NCBI RefSeq assembly: GCF_910592395.1
Contig: NC_088326.1
Span: forward strand, 10,485,001 to 10,545,000
Direction: 5' to 3'
Length of the DNA: 60,000 nt
Source of the DNA: Lineus longissimus
Lineage: Eukaryota; Nemertea; Pilidiophora; Heteronemertea; Lineidae
In this document: positions 48,501 to 59,511 of the stretch, in pieces
Position numbering within the stretch: the stretch's first letter is position 1
How the letters are laid out: each line of letters starts with the position of its first letter
Made by a program: the position numbers and the translations under genes
Notes under the pieces: model-generated
Told to the model about the DNA's origin: nothing
Database searches by the model: none
The model's input: only the letters and a program-made list of their open reading frames with translations

Positions 48501-50287
48501 AGTGATTACTCAAAGACATCGCCAGGTGCAGGGCAGAATTACAACAATGTTATGACACCATTATGCGAGGTTTCCAAAACTAAATTAGCAATTTTCTGCA
48601 CGGCGTACAAGTGTTTAGGAATTTTCATCCTCTTTGATACCAAGCGATGGCCGGTGGCATTTTCTTCTGGGTCCAACCGTCATAAAAAACGGAAGAATCC
48701 AGACGTAATTAGGCGCATATTAAAAGGATATTTACAAAACACCGCACCTCTTTGTGCACCCTACAAACAATAAACCGGCAAAAAACTTTCCCCAGATATG
48801 ATGGTCAATTGTCTTGTGTTAGAAACGCTTTGGTGTCTTGTAAAAAACGTCTTCCGGTTGCTTAATTCTTGCAACTTTCACAATCGGAAGTGATTTTCTG
48901 GTGTTTAGGTCTAGAGTGACTCCCCACCAAGCCACCCTAGGCTCCTGCTGTCCCGCACCCTTGGTAATCTTTCATCCGCCGATACTGCAGCCAGACCAGC
49001 GCCGCGGCCCGAACCAACCTGAAAAAGAAGCTACCCATCTCCGCGAGAAAACCTCTGGGGCACTGAAACCGTCATTGCTTCGTTAATGCCACGACTTCTA
49101 AACAAGCCTATTATTTTTTTAATGTGTGTAAAGGTCATTGAAGTTACCCCTTTCAAAAGGAGTTGATTTTTTCACATCGTTCCCACAGCTCACCGACCCC
49201 CCGGTAGGCCAGCCTGCTCCTAACCACGGGATGCTTCCCTCGCCTCGTGTCTGGTAGGCAAGCCATGGAGCTTGTCACCCGCCTCATTCAACCAACTCTA
49301 CCATTATCTCCTAACGAAATTACATTGCCTCTAACCAGAGGCTGCACGCCTTCCAGAGAACCAGTGACTCTCCACAATGAGGAATGCCTTTGTTGAAAAC
49401 AGCAAATGATGATGTAGGAATGGTGAAACATTACCATACACCGGAAGGGTGCTTTCCTATAGATTCACTCTAACATTATGTATTTCCCCTTCCCGCTTTA
49501 GTTAGGCCTATCGGCCCCCGTGAAAGTTGATTAGTAGGGGTCCATGTTATCAAGATATGCCCTGATGACCCTTTGATAAGACAGTAAAACCAAGGGTAAT
49601 TGAGGCATAGGAGCAAGCACGCGGAATTTGTTTATAGAGATATAAACCGTGTATTCGGCTGGGCATGAACTCTTCTGTAAGGGAAGGGGCAAATTAACGT
49701 AAGGAACATTAAAGCTGCTTAAGTCTATTTGTAGATGTTTTATTTTTGCATCGTTTGGGGCTCTTGAGCGCAAACTACTGTTTGGACTTCTTTCAAGACT
49801 TCTTTTTATTGATCTCCGCCTCGTAAACAGACAGACTTTTAGCGATGGAGCAATGTTAGCGCGAAAATTTAAGAAATTCTTCAGCGAGGCCCGTTTGAGA
49901 GAATTGACAAAAACACCCTGTGGAATCAGCTGCCGAGCATCTCCCACCTCACCGAGTTATGACCAACCAACTCTCTGAGCAAATCCAGCATCATACTGCA
50001 GACCATCGTCACTGCGAGAAAGCTGCAAGTTGCATAAATGGGCAAAACGAGTACTTTGTTTACAGTCCGATGCCGGATTTCTTTGTAGGGGTGGTTGGCC
50101 ATGGCTCGGAGAGATGGGAGATGTTCGGAGAGGTTGCAGATAATTCCCAAGAACGATGCTCTTTACCGGATTATTGGCCAGGTCAACTTGAAAGGGCAGG
50201 ACCAGGGCCCGGTTACACGCATCCCGACATAACAGGCCATTTCACTCGAAACATATTAACTCCCCCATGCCATATCCCTTATGATAT

Positions 50288-50490
50288 CGGAATTGCATTT
50301 CAAGTTATTATTTCTCTACAGGAATTCATTGTTTCCGTACTGGCACGCGCAGAACCGCTGCATGTGCGCGTGCACTAAAGGCACACATGCGCTAACCGGT
50401 GTTTTGTTTTGTCTTTTGAGGTTCGTCGTACTAGCACGTGTTGCGTTGGTGGATTTTGGAGGAGAACATTGGTTAGATCCAACACGGTGA
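50288..50490 (+). repeat. Dispersed GC-rich repeat R5, copy 2
   Basis: Partner of 43693-43905 in the same orientation 6.6 kb away. It covers the end of a 152-codon frame (49920-50378), which argues against that frame being a gene. Confidence 0.6.
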
Positions 50491-50717
50491 AAGTCACGGG
50501 CAATGATTGTATTTGGTGACAATTGTTGGGCACAAGTGCGTCGTAATTCTTCTTTCATTGGGTGTGATTTTGTCGTGTGTCAAAACCACAAACATTTCAC
50601 ATGTAAGCAGCAAAGACTTATATCTTTAGGCTTGCTTTGTAATGTTTTTATAGAGCTCACGTGTCACTTTTAAACCTCATGTCAATTAACAATCATGCTC
50701 CTGACGAGTGACATGTA

Positions 50718-50812
50718 AGGCTGCGGTTATAAAGAGTTCACGTTTTCACAAGGATCATGTTCACTTTCTATGCGTGATATGAAGAACGAACAAGTCATTT
50801 CCACCAAAGAAC
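50718..50812 (+). repeat. Dispersed repeat R4, copy 2
   Basis: Partner of 41342-41459, lying about 230 bp downstream of an R5 copy. The words CACTTTTCA and GTGACATGTAAGG recur nearby (50640-50870), suggesting the local area is itself built of smaller repeats. Confidence 0.5.
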
Positions 50813-52455
50813 GGACTACATACGAGTCACGATGTCACTTTTCACCCTCGCGTAGTGTTTTCAAGCCGAATTTAGTTAACTCGCGACAAGTGAATCATGA
50901 CAATTGACAACGTGAATCCGATGTAACTAACTCCAGCCTACATGTATAATACAACAGTGTTACATCTCTTATTTGTCTTGTTCAATGCACCTAATCATGT
51001 AAGCGCACAATGCACAATTTCCTGAAATGTACGAGAGTACGAGAAATAAATAAATAAATTAAAAATACGTTAACCTTGACCAAGTGACAACATGACTCGT
51101 ATACGGACCCAATTAACGAGACGATGAGCGATTGTAAAAATGTCTCCTTTGCGGCGGTATTGCGGGGATCGTTCCACAGACATGCCCATTTGAATTCATC
51201 AGTATTTGTTAAAGCTCTGACAACATTTGCAGATACCTTTCAGTCACAATTGACAGTTAACGGCAGAACTTGGCATCCTCATATATATGTACGCAATGCC
51301 CCCTATCCGAATACCTTAGAACTAGAGAAGATTTTTTTTAGAATGAAAACGACAATGGTACACTATGACCGTTTTAAGTGTGAACACTCTTCGCTTCAGA
51401 GTCAGTGATGCTGAGCGTGATTATGCTCGGGATAATACTAAATTGGCGTTTTATTATCTCCATCCAAATATTCCTCAAAAGTACATGTTCGTGGGCTTTT
51501 ACCTACATAGCCTGTTCCTTTAATAATTATGGAAAGGCCGAGATGGGTCACTGAGACAACTGTCGTAATGGAAATACAAAAAAGTCGCCCTTGTCATTTC
51601 TGTTGCACGGGGACAGATCCAGGGCTGATATTCTTATTCAATTCCATTCATCAACGATATAGTTTAGAATAACAAGTCACAACCTGAATGCAAGGATAAG
51701 TTGACTTTAAGGGAGTGTTTAAATGAATCGATTTACTTCGAGAACTATTGCTATCATCATCGAATACCAGAGAGACAGTCGTAAACTCCTCTTCACACGT
51801 TAAGGGTAGGCCATTAATGGCGAGTAAAATACCCTGAAGTTCATGATGTATAGCCATATGAGATAATTTTAACACTCGTCAGGTTTTTATGGATGCTACG
51901 GTAAATTATATTACGCTTTTTTGCCCTTGCTGGTTTGGCTCATCGACCCCCATGCAAGCTCTTTCGAAGGGGTCGATGATGTCAAGTTTTTGCTCGAATG
52001 TACCCTATCGATAAGACAGAAGAACATTGGGTTTTCAAGCTAAGTGCAAGGGGCTTTGCTTGAAGACGATTGACTATGTATTGGGTATGAATTCTGTTAA
52101 CTGTGAGGTTAGGGCCAAAAAAGCTCATGTATATTATTTCATTTGTATTTGCCGGAAATACTAACAGTTAAATCAGTTTGACTTCGGTACTGATATTGCA
52201 CTTAAGGAATTCGGTGCCATATGGGACCAACATCTCATGTCCCCTGAAGTCAGTTTAGCGTAACCTCATATGATAAGATCGCCATTTCGGAATCCTTGGT
52301 TGTTATTTTATCCTAAACTCCTTTGATACCAATCTACTCATTAAGTTGATATTTTATCATACAGTTCGTGAACAACGATCTTGTTGCCAACAGGGACGCC
52401 TAGACCAGAGAGAACCTTGAGTGGCCATCAATTTATTCGTGTCACGCCGCCATTG

Positions 52456-52475
52456 TTTCTCGCTCAGGCGAGAAA
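52456..52475. repeat. Hairpin TTTCTCGC/GCGAGAAA
   Basis: Perfect eight-base stem with tetraloop TCAG, preceded by GCCGCCATTGT, which resembles a YY1 site. Local CpG content is raised. Confidence 0.45.
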
Positions 52476-52611
52476 ATGCGAGATTGTTGTGGCGAGCTGG
52501 ACAACAATGGGTAACTTCTTGAACAAGTTCATAACAACAATAAACACAAAAATGGATTATCCCAGATTAAATCACACCATCCCTCTGTCCCCGATAGCAA
52601 CTGGTGTCCCG

Positions 52612-52625
52612 GTGTCACGTGACAC
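52612..52625. promoter_or_regulatory. 14-bp palindrome centred on an E-box
   Basis: GTGTCACGTGACAC is a perfect palindrome containing TCACGTGA, the preferred site of USF/MITF-type bHLH-ZIP factors. A second GTCACGTGA lies about 40 bp downstream. With the YY1-like word upstream this could be a promoter or enhancer, but no gene start was recognised. Confidence 0.3.
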
Positions 52626-53364
52626 AAAGCGGCAAACGACCGAACAGAAGTCGCCAGGTCACGTGAATACTTGACCTCTTCCCTGTAGATCTTTACTTCA
52701 AAATATCAGAAAACTATTCACAAATTGGAGAAATCATCAAAAGGAGATGGTACTAGATTTAAGTTTGAAATTATCCTTTCTTCTTGGCGAATAATTCAAC
52801 GTCTCAACAAGGTCGAACAAATCTTGAATGCAAACCATTAATTTTGAGACGTTTTCATTCTTGAATGCCCGATTTTATCTCTATAAGAAGTCCTTTATTG
52901 GCATTTAGATGTCGATTATACAGAGATGAATAACTTTGATTTCTCAACAGGGGGACTGGAACTTCAATAGAGTGTTTTTCAATACATTAAACAAATATCT
53001 TTGATTTGTTTTAGTGTTGTAAGCGACACGCGCTCGAGGTGCTTCCCAAGGTCAAGGGCGCCATGCCAAATGCCATTGCGCGTGGCAACAACAATGGCGG
53101 CACTCCGTGACCCGCACTGAAGACGCTGCGATTCCGAGACGGGATCCTTCTTTCATCTCTGTTGGTTGCTAGCCTAAGTTTGTTGCCGCCTCATGTCGTC
53201 TGCTTGTTACCTCACGGTTACAATTTCAATTTGACTACCGGGTCAATCACGGACTTTTTTCTGAGGAATTGACCCATCGGAATTTAGCTGTGCCAGAGTT
53301 AGTACGCCTCTTCTGGCATTCAGTGCTTGAAAATGCACATCTATCAACAATAATGAAAAAAAAG

Positions 53365-53520
53365 TCATTTATATGGCGCCTTTCCCCGGTAAACACCACT
53401 CTCCACTCCTCAAAAAGGAGTCTTTAGAATTCGTAAAGGTTCGTCTTTGCCGCGAAGGGCTATGGAAAGTTTGTTCCAAAGGAACGAGCCGCAGCTTGAA
53501 AAACTGCGGATGCCATACAT
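53365..53520. repeat. Short-hairpin region beginning ATTTATATGGCGCCTTTC
   Basis: The opening phrase resembles a widespread animal repeat with TATATAGCGCCTTTC-type sequence (from memory). Within it are CTCC/GGAG, GTTCC/GGAAC and CCGCAG/CTGCGG hairpins. Similar GCGCCTT or GCGCTTT words recur near 53702 and 53757. Family assignment is uncertain. Confidence 0.25.
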
Positions 53521-53667
53521 GTTTCTTTTCATGGGCCGCAGGAGTCAGCAGAATACAGATTGTAACGCTTAAGCACATCTGAAATTCGCGAGCCATATCC
53601 ATGATCGCCACGCAACACTGTGAATATCCCTATTAGAGATCAGCAAAAGTGGGAATCTACATGGTTG

Positions 53668-53853
53668 TGCGTAATGGCGATGAAGGGTATTTTCCCTCTG
53701 AGCGCCTTAAGTCCCCACGCCCAAGATGTTCTCTTAAAAGTTTATATGAGGTCTTGGCGCTTTAGATGGTGGTGCATGACGGCGAGCAGGGATATCATCA
53801 TCCTGATCACTGAAGCCCAAGTTGTTCCTTTATTAATGTATATGAGGGTTTCA
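53668..53853 (+). repeat. Diverged tandem pair, period about 105 bp
   Basis: TGCGTAATGGCGATGAAGGG, followed by CCCAAGATGTTC and TTTATATGAGG, recurs as TGCATGACGGCGAGCAGGG, then CCCAAGTTGTTCC and TATATGAGGG. The 78-codon frame over it (53620-53856) is explained by the repeat. Confidence 0.45.
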
Positions 53854-54302
53854 TGAAACTATTTTGGGATTTTTTGCGGCCCTTTCGGGACCCTCTTGAG
53901 AAAATATTTATCGCATACACTTCTAAAACTAACCAGCAAACATCTTGACAACGACGAAGTAATGAATATCGCCATTAGCATGTCAAGATGCTTCAAGATA
54001 ATAAGCTAAACTAGTTAATAAAGGGAAGGCCCCTGGTATAATTTAGAAGACACTTCTTTAGAAATAAAGACAAACTACAGATCAAACTCAGAATGGTGCC
54101 CATAATTTTGAATGAGCCACACAATAATTTATTCATTAAGGGATCGCACATTGTTTGGTGTCGCGATTACGCGGCCATATTGTTTGCCACAGGTCACGCG
54201 GGTAATCTCATTGTCACGTGATGAATGGCGAGATTATCTTGTCAGTGTCATCCTCAATATTGATCGGGATGGAGATAGAGGATGATCAGATTTGCGGCAT
54301 TA

Positions 54303-54515
54303 TGATGTCACGGTTACTGGGGTGGGGTCCCTGCGTAAAAATCGTCCAATATCATCACTTTAATCATACTTGGGCGCCAGCATCTTCGGGCTGACGTGTT
54401 TACAATCGTCTTCCCTTTATCCGTACAGTGCAACTTTAATTATTGGCCTGGTCAATGATGAAATATAACGGGTGTTTCTTGGTGATGTCACTGTTACTGG
54501 GGTGGGGGCCTGAAT
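54303..54515 (+). repeat. Direct repeat, period 180 bp
   Basis: TGATGTCACGGTTACTGGGG (54303) and TGATGTCACTGTTACTGGGG (54483) each continue GTGGGG and CCTG. The intervening sequence is only weakly repeated. Confidence 0.5.
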
Positions 54516-54628
54516 GAAGATATTATGATAAATATGGACGATAATACAAGTTGCATCGTGGTTTCGTCTCGTGCAGTGGCGCTGAAGACGTGATTTTCTC
54601 CTGATTTTCTCTTCATGGCCGAAAAAAT

Positions 54629-54834
54629 GGAAGGGGACACAGAAACGGGTCAGTCAAATTTTCAGCGTTCCGAAAAAAATGACAGGAAACATTCCGAAAC
54701 GAAAATACTCAACAACGTTTCACCGGTGAAACATATTTGTTGTTCCCCAAATTTCAGTGTTTCCATACAATAGGCAGCTGCAGAGACCATGACTCTTCTG
54801 TGAGGAAAAACACAAAAAACCGTGCACTGGTGTA
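54629..54834 (+). mobile_element. Old head-to-tail dimer of the CCGG-bounded element, copies C1 and C2
   Basis: The right half of a diverged unit (54629-54726) is joined to the left half of another (54723-54834). They share a single CCGG at 54723-54726 within CACCGGTG. Recognisable family blocks are CAGCGTTCC, GGAAACA, TTGTTCCCCA, CAGTGTTTCC, ACAATAGGCAGCT and GAGACCATGACT, in the order expected for two units in the same orientation. The second unit is shortened and ends near GTGCACTGGTG. Divergence from copies A and B is large, so this is an older insertion. It lies about 150 bp upstream of the tRNA-Thr gene. Confidence 0.65.
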
Positions 54835-54983
54835 GTTTTCAGACCTCACATTTATTGTCGATGGTTGTTAGGGCAGAAGCAGGCCTACAAAAGTCAGTGT
54901 TCAGCGTTGCCTTTCGACACAGGTCATTGATACCAGAATTGAGCTATAGGCCTGGTGGCTTGTCTATCTTGTCGTGGCAGGAA

Positions 54984-55056
54984 GCCTCCATAGCTCAGTG
55001 GTTAGAGCACTGGTCTTGTAAACCAGGGGTCGTGAGTTCAAATCTCACTGGGGGCT
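54984..55056 (+). tRNA. tRNA-Thr (anticodon TGT)
   Basis: A full cloverleaf can be drawn. The acceptor arm pairs 54984-54990 with 55049-55055 (seven pairs, one G-U). The D stem GCTC/GAGC closes a loop containing AGTGGTT. The anticodon stem CTGGT/ACCAG holds the seven-base loop CTTGTAA with anticodon TGT at 55017-55019, and the T arm GTGAG/CTCAC holds TTCAAAT. Box A (TAGCTCAGTGG, from 54991) and box B (around 55035-55045) are intact internal Pol III promoter elements. The discriminator base is T and no CCA is encoded, as expected for a eukaryotic nuclear gene. It decodes ACA threonine codons in the cytosol. From memory the sequence closely resembles animal tRNA-Thr(TGT). It stands alone, has no intron, and looks functional because every stem pairs and a terminator follows. 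An open frame of 96 codons runs through it (54822-55112) and is not real. Confidence 0.96.
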
Positions 55057-55061
55057 ACTAC

Positions 55062-55069
55062 TTTTTTTT
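55062..55069 (+). terminator. Pol III oligo-T terminator of the tRNA gene
   Basis: A run of eight T residues begins six bases after the last tRNA base. Runs of four or more T terminate RNA polymerase III, so the precursor would carry a short trailer removed by tRNase Z. Confidence 0.85.
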
Positions 55070-56869
55070 AATAATTTTTAATTCAAGTTATATGCTGAAG
55101 CCTGGAAATTGATAGATTGGATGGCTGTAATTGACCGCTTTGTCAAATTTTTCTACAAGCCCCATTACATTTACTCAGCAAATCCGGTCGGAGTAAAATT
55201 CTAGATTAATCTGAATTCTGTAGGGAGGGGTTGATGAGTTTTAGACAGTTATGGTGTTTTACGATGTCTGTTTTGTACACTATCCCATATGACATTTCTT
55301 GAGCGAACCAAGTTCACATCATGCCCCGCATCAAAACGTAAAAATCTGAAAAATGATTCGATGTTTGAGACCAGTTTCTAAGGACAGAGACTACTTTCCC
55401 AAAGCGCCTCAAAGGGGCTAAATATCCGAAACCCGTGATTAGAGTCGGGACATCACAAAGGCAGCAAAACATGGGAACTCGAGCCGAACAAATCGGCAAA
55501 ACTTGTCAATCTATAATTTGGCACGTGCCTGCTTTGTTTTGGAAAGTTTGACGGGACTTGTCACATTGGGTGACGTCCCGCTGTTTTGAAGTGAATTGAT
55601 TTTAAATTGTCATTCTTTCCGATCATTTCGGGTCAAAACGTAGAATTCCGTTGCAGACAATAAAAATGTTTTGGCATCCTCATCAGTCTCGTTCTAGGGT
55701 GCTTAAATGTATCTGATCGTGTGTTAACCTTTACAGATGTTGTCCCCACGGTGACGAAGTTGGTGAGATTCCGACCTTGACCTGCCGGCCACCGCAGACG
55801 ACACCTGCGTGCATTGTTGCATATAAAATGTAGACTCGACTGCGGTTTCGAGTGGCATCTGCTGGAATTAATTGGATTAAACATTTTCATTGACATAACT
55901 TGGAAAACATTTGCCTTATTGCATGGTTGAAAAAGAAATTAAACTTTTTCTTTCGGACATTGAATACCGCTGCAACAGGCAAATTGCGGTGCGGTTTCGG
56001 CTCATGTTTCAAGCAGTCTTCATGAATAAATCCGTGATTCTTTGTGAGGGATTCTGATGTTAAAGCTGAAGTATTGCCAAAAATGTGCGGTCTTATCTTT
56101 ATTTCAAAGACCCAATTTAAACAAAGATCGGAGCGTCTGAATCCCGAAAACCTGACAAAGGAACCAACATTTTTATTCCGAAGACACAACTCATGGTTTT
56201 ATAGTTGTGCCAATGTCTTCTATCCTCGGTCTTTAGAATAGTAAACGTTCGTGTTCGCAACCGGGCAACCAGAACAACCAACCTATGCGTATGACGTCAT
56301 CAATTGTTGGGCATGTGTTCTCGAACTCGAAACCGGTGTAACAGTCTGAAATATTCGGCCGAAATGAGTGTCCATCCCTTTTTTATGGTGACTGATAAGG
56401 TTTGGTTCTACAGAGACCATGACTGTCAATTCCTCAAAAGTTAACTGCGCATAATTTCGGCGGCGTGGCTCTCGGAATGTCGGAGGAGGTGACGAAAGTT
56501 ACTTAATGTCGAACCACTTAGTTAAAATGTCCTTTCGCTAAAGTCCGTGGCACTGCATGTTTGGGGGATGCCACGTGCTAAAACAACCAGCGATACCCGG
56601 TATGGTCCGGGCAGGTCTCAAAGTAACGCAATACCAAACTGATTACATGAATAATAGGGGTCGTTTCAGCATTACAAAACATGTCTAATGACTGGACCAC
56701 TTTCAGCCATTTTGATTTTGTCCTTTTGTTTGACATTTGAATCATATCTCGCCGATCGCATTTGATAAAGGCCCCTGAATGCATAAGATCATGACTTGGA
56801 GATAGGCAGTTGGACAGTTTGAAAACATCGGGTAGAACCTTTGTCATCGCTTTCTTAAACCTTCAGCGC
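55070..56869. other. No gene recognised
   Basis: Only frames of 60-100 codons without domains. Nothing structured after the tRNA terminator until the 96-bp array. Confidence 0.45.
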
Positions 56870-57225
56870 TGAGTTTGATAAAACATCGAAATTGGGTGAT
56901 TTCGGGCCGTGTCCTTTTTGTGGTTCGGGGCGTTAAGCGTTTTATATTTTCAAATTTTCTATTGTTTTCATATCAAAAGTAAAAAAAGTGAAATTTAAGA
57001 CTTGTCTCTATTGCTCTAGGTGAGGGGCGTTTTGTATTTTACGATTTCGTTTTTTTTAACCGTTTTGATAAAAAAATAGGGATGGGTACAGTAATTTTAG
57101 CCATATCCACCCTCGGGAAGGGGCGTACTTCGTTTATTTGTTTTCAAAAATTCGGATTTTTAAGTCATTGGACAAAGACATATAAAATGGGTGATTACAA
57201 ACCCTGTCTCCTGAGGCAAATAGGC
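56870..57225 (+). repeat. Degenerate 96-bp tandem array, about 3.5 units
   Basis: GGGGCG recurs at 56927, 57024 and 57120, a spacing of 97 and 96 bp. It is followed each time by T-rich TTTT.TATTTT-type sequence. A second landmark, TTTGATAAAA or a variant followed by GGGTGA or GGGATGGG, precedes each GGGGCG at constant distance (56875, 56967, 57063, and again near 57180). Individual units differ at many positions. Confidence 0.5.
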
Positions 57226-57777
57226 GGGATGCTTCCTTTTTATCTCGAACATTATTTGTTTTACTATAAGGCATTCGGAGATTGTGCAGACTTTTTGTGA
57301 ATTACAAGATATTTTCTCTGTATGGGGGCACGGTTTAATATGTATTCGTTGCGAAGAAAACCAGTTTCGTATCAATTACGCGAATGATGTTCCCATGTTG
57401 GTGGCCAGGTTTCGCAGCACTTGACGAAAGAAGAAGTGCGAATTACGAAGGCATGTCGCGACATCAAATCCAGTCATTTGTTTATTCATTCAAGGCCTTC
57501 CCCGTACGTTAAAATTTTGAAACCAGTTATTGAATTTGAAAAGCTCCATTTGCGTAAACACTGAATACAAATTACAACATTGCCGTTGTGAAGACAGATA
57601 ATACACTAAGATTTAGCAAAGTTGCAGTAATAACTGGCCTCATTTGAAGAGAACTGGTTTCATATGCTAATATGCATAGCTTTCAGGTCTCTTTCACTCG
57701 TTTTTCAATTCAGACAAACCATAACGTGATCGCCTTGTCTAACAGTCTATTTGACAAACTCCGGAGGATTACTCCCT

Positions 57778-57820
57778 GCCATCGCTTTAGAAAACATAGT
57801 TGCCATCGCTTTAGAAAACA
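57778..57820 (+). repeat. Perfect 19-bp direct repeat, period 24
   Basis: GCCATCGCTTTAGAAAACA occurs at 57778-57796 and 57802-57820. It is probably a recent replication slip. Confidence 0.85.
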
Positions 57821-58638
57821 GCCCCGGATTTGCCACGCATTCTTTCAAAAACTGCCCAGGAATTCCAGATATAATTGATAATAGAGATGCCCAGTATTCT
57901 TAATTTTCGAACTTGCAACACCTTTGAGTGAGGGTTTGGTATAAATTAGCTTAATTTTGTATCTTAAGTTGTAATATTGGACAAAGATGTTTCACGGGGT
58001 GCCTTTATCCGCGGAGATGTTCTGCCCTTGATGCGGCGGCAAGTAACACTGGCGAGGGCCGCGGCAAAGGCAAATTTTAACCTCCTACTGCGGAGGGCAG
58101 GGCAGTACTAACAAAGTTTCCACCTTTGTAACAGTTACAATTAGAACTGATCTAACGCGCAATACGAAATTTTGGTAAATTCTAGTACAGAAGAACAAGT
58201 TAGCTGAAAACAGCTTGGCGGGGACGAGTTTAACTTTAATTCCGATACATTCTGTAAGATTTGCACACACCTGCACATTGTCCAGCCGACCCCGCCGGCA
58301 TACTGACCCAAGGCGACCCGATGCCCTGGCAACCATATAATAAAAAAGATCCAAAAAAGTGATTCCTTTCAAGTATTTACAATTTTTTTCTTTGAAATAA
58401 TGAATACAAGCCTTTTTAAAAGGAGTCGTGCCATGCATTGAGATTTTTTCTATTAAATCGTATAAGTGCATTTTTTATTGTTTAAACGAAATTCGAGCAA
58501 TCCGGCCATAAAAAGAATCTCATCCTATACAAGATAAAGGACATCCTCTTGACGAAAGGATCACATATTATTTAATTCTAAACATCTGAATGACCATCCC
58601 ATTAAATTTTACTCCTTTGTTGACAAATTGAATGAAAT

Positions 58639-58926
58639 TTAAAGTGAACTTATCACTGCATGCATTCTGTTTGTAACTTTCTCCTAAAATTACCAATTTC
58701 GGGCAAATGGTGAGAAATGGAAGCTACGAGTTTTACATCACAGGGTCCCGTTATTCCTTATGTCTTCCCATTGCAACAATATCTTTCAACAAAAATGAGA
58801 AAAGAACGTGAAAAGATTCTGGCTAGGCCTGTTGTCGAAGGAACAGGAAATAGTTCTGTACATTTTTACATCGCACGAAAATGGACCTATGTGGAATTTT
58901 TGAATCGGGGGATAAGTACCCTTTAA
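58639..58926. mobile_element. TTAA-bounded MITE (piggyBac- or Kolobok-like)
   Basis: The left end TTAAAGTGAACTTATC and the right end, read on the minus strand as TTAAAGGGTACTTATCC, match at 14 of 17 positions. TTAA at both outer ends (58639-58642 and 58923-58926) fits superfamilies that duplicate TTAA on insertion. The 288-bp interior carries a 69-codon frame (58717-58926) whose stop codon lies in the right terminal repeat; it resembles nothing I know and is probably chance. A related start, TTTAAAGGGTAAC, occurs near 21244 without a recognisable second end. Confidence 0.5.
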
Positions 58927-59299
58927 GATGCGGTCTCTTTAGGCTTTCGAATACTTGAATATAAATTACATTTTACGCGAATGGCTTTTGAATTGAGTGT
59001 GAATCGGGAAATTGTAGTCATTTAGTTAAATTCACCCTCCCTCAGAGACGGCTGCCCAGCGGTAGCCCAGCTTCGAGCGTCCGTAAGAAAAGACTGCACG
59101 CGAAACTAGACAGCTACTTACTACTAATTTGGCTGCTAATAATATTTTGGGCAGTTACTGCCTGGGGCAAAGAGTATTTAATAGCCAATTAATTTTGATA
59201 GAAAAATCTTGGTCGCGTGACAGTGTGACAGCGTTCAGATACTTTTTTTTAATTCGGCTATTCCACACAAAACACGTTTTTTGCTCTGGCGCGCTGATT

Positions 59300-59460
59300 T
59301 CAAACTGCGAGTGGCAACACGTCTTCAAGAATATTGTTGGGCGTATTGAAGTGGAAGCATCAACTGCAGGTGTCGGTTTAGGCCTTGTGGAAGCTACTGC
59401 TGACCGGACACAATGGACTATCATGCTTTCACTTCTGGTGTCCAAGACGACAGGCTCCAA
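59300..59460 (+). pseudogene. Possible C-terminal remnant of a non-LTR retrotransposon ORF2
   Basis: In one frame the sequence reads GLGLVEATADRTQWTIM (about 59377-59430). It resembles the stretch near the end of many CR1/RTE-like LINE proteins, where a short helix is followed by a DR.xW motif (family pattern from memory). The frame runs on without a break into the adjacent palindromic repeat, so the LINE end, if real, is truncated. No reverse-transcriptase motifs are present upstream. Confidence 0.28.
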
Positions 59461-59511
59461 AGGGCGAGTGGGCATTACGCTCGTTTGCCCCTTTTTTACA
59501 GTTAAAATAAT

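Larger units (their letters stand above)
47562..52455. other. No gene recognised between repeats
   Basis: Frames of 138 codons (49531-49947, minus) and 152 codons (49920-50378, plus) overlap at their ends. The second continues into repeat R5. A phrase reading LWNQLPSI on the plus strand near 49915 recalls LINE C-termini but stands alone. Confidence 0.45.

Noticed and set aside
49890-49968. Plus-strand phrase LWNQLPSISHLTEL resembling a LINE C-terminus
   Set aside because: A stop codon lies a short way upstream in the frame and no other retrotransposon motif is nearby.
49920-50378. 152-codon plus-strand frame
   Set aside because: Overlapped by antisense frames, has no motif, and its end lies inside dispersed repeat R5.
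54822-55112. 96-codon plus-strand frame
   Set aside because: It reads through the tRNA-Thr gene and its terminator.
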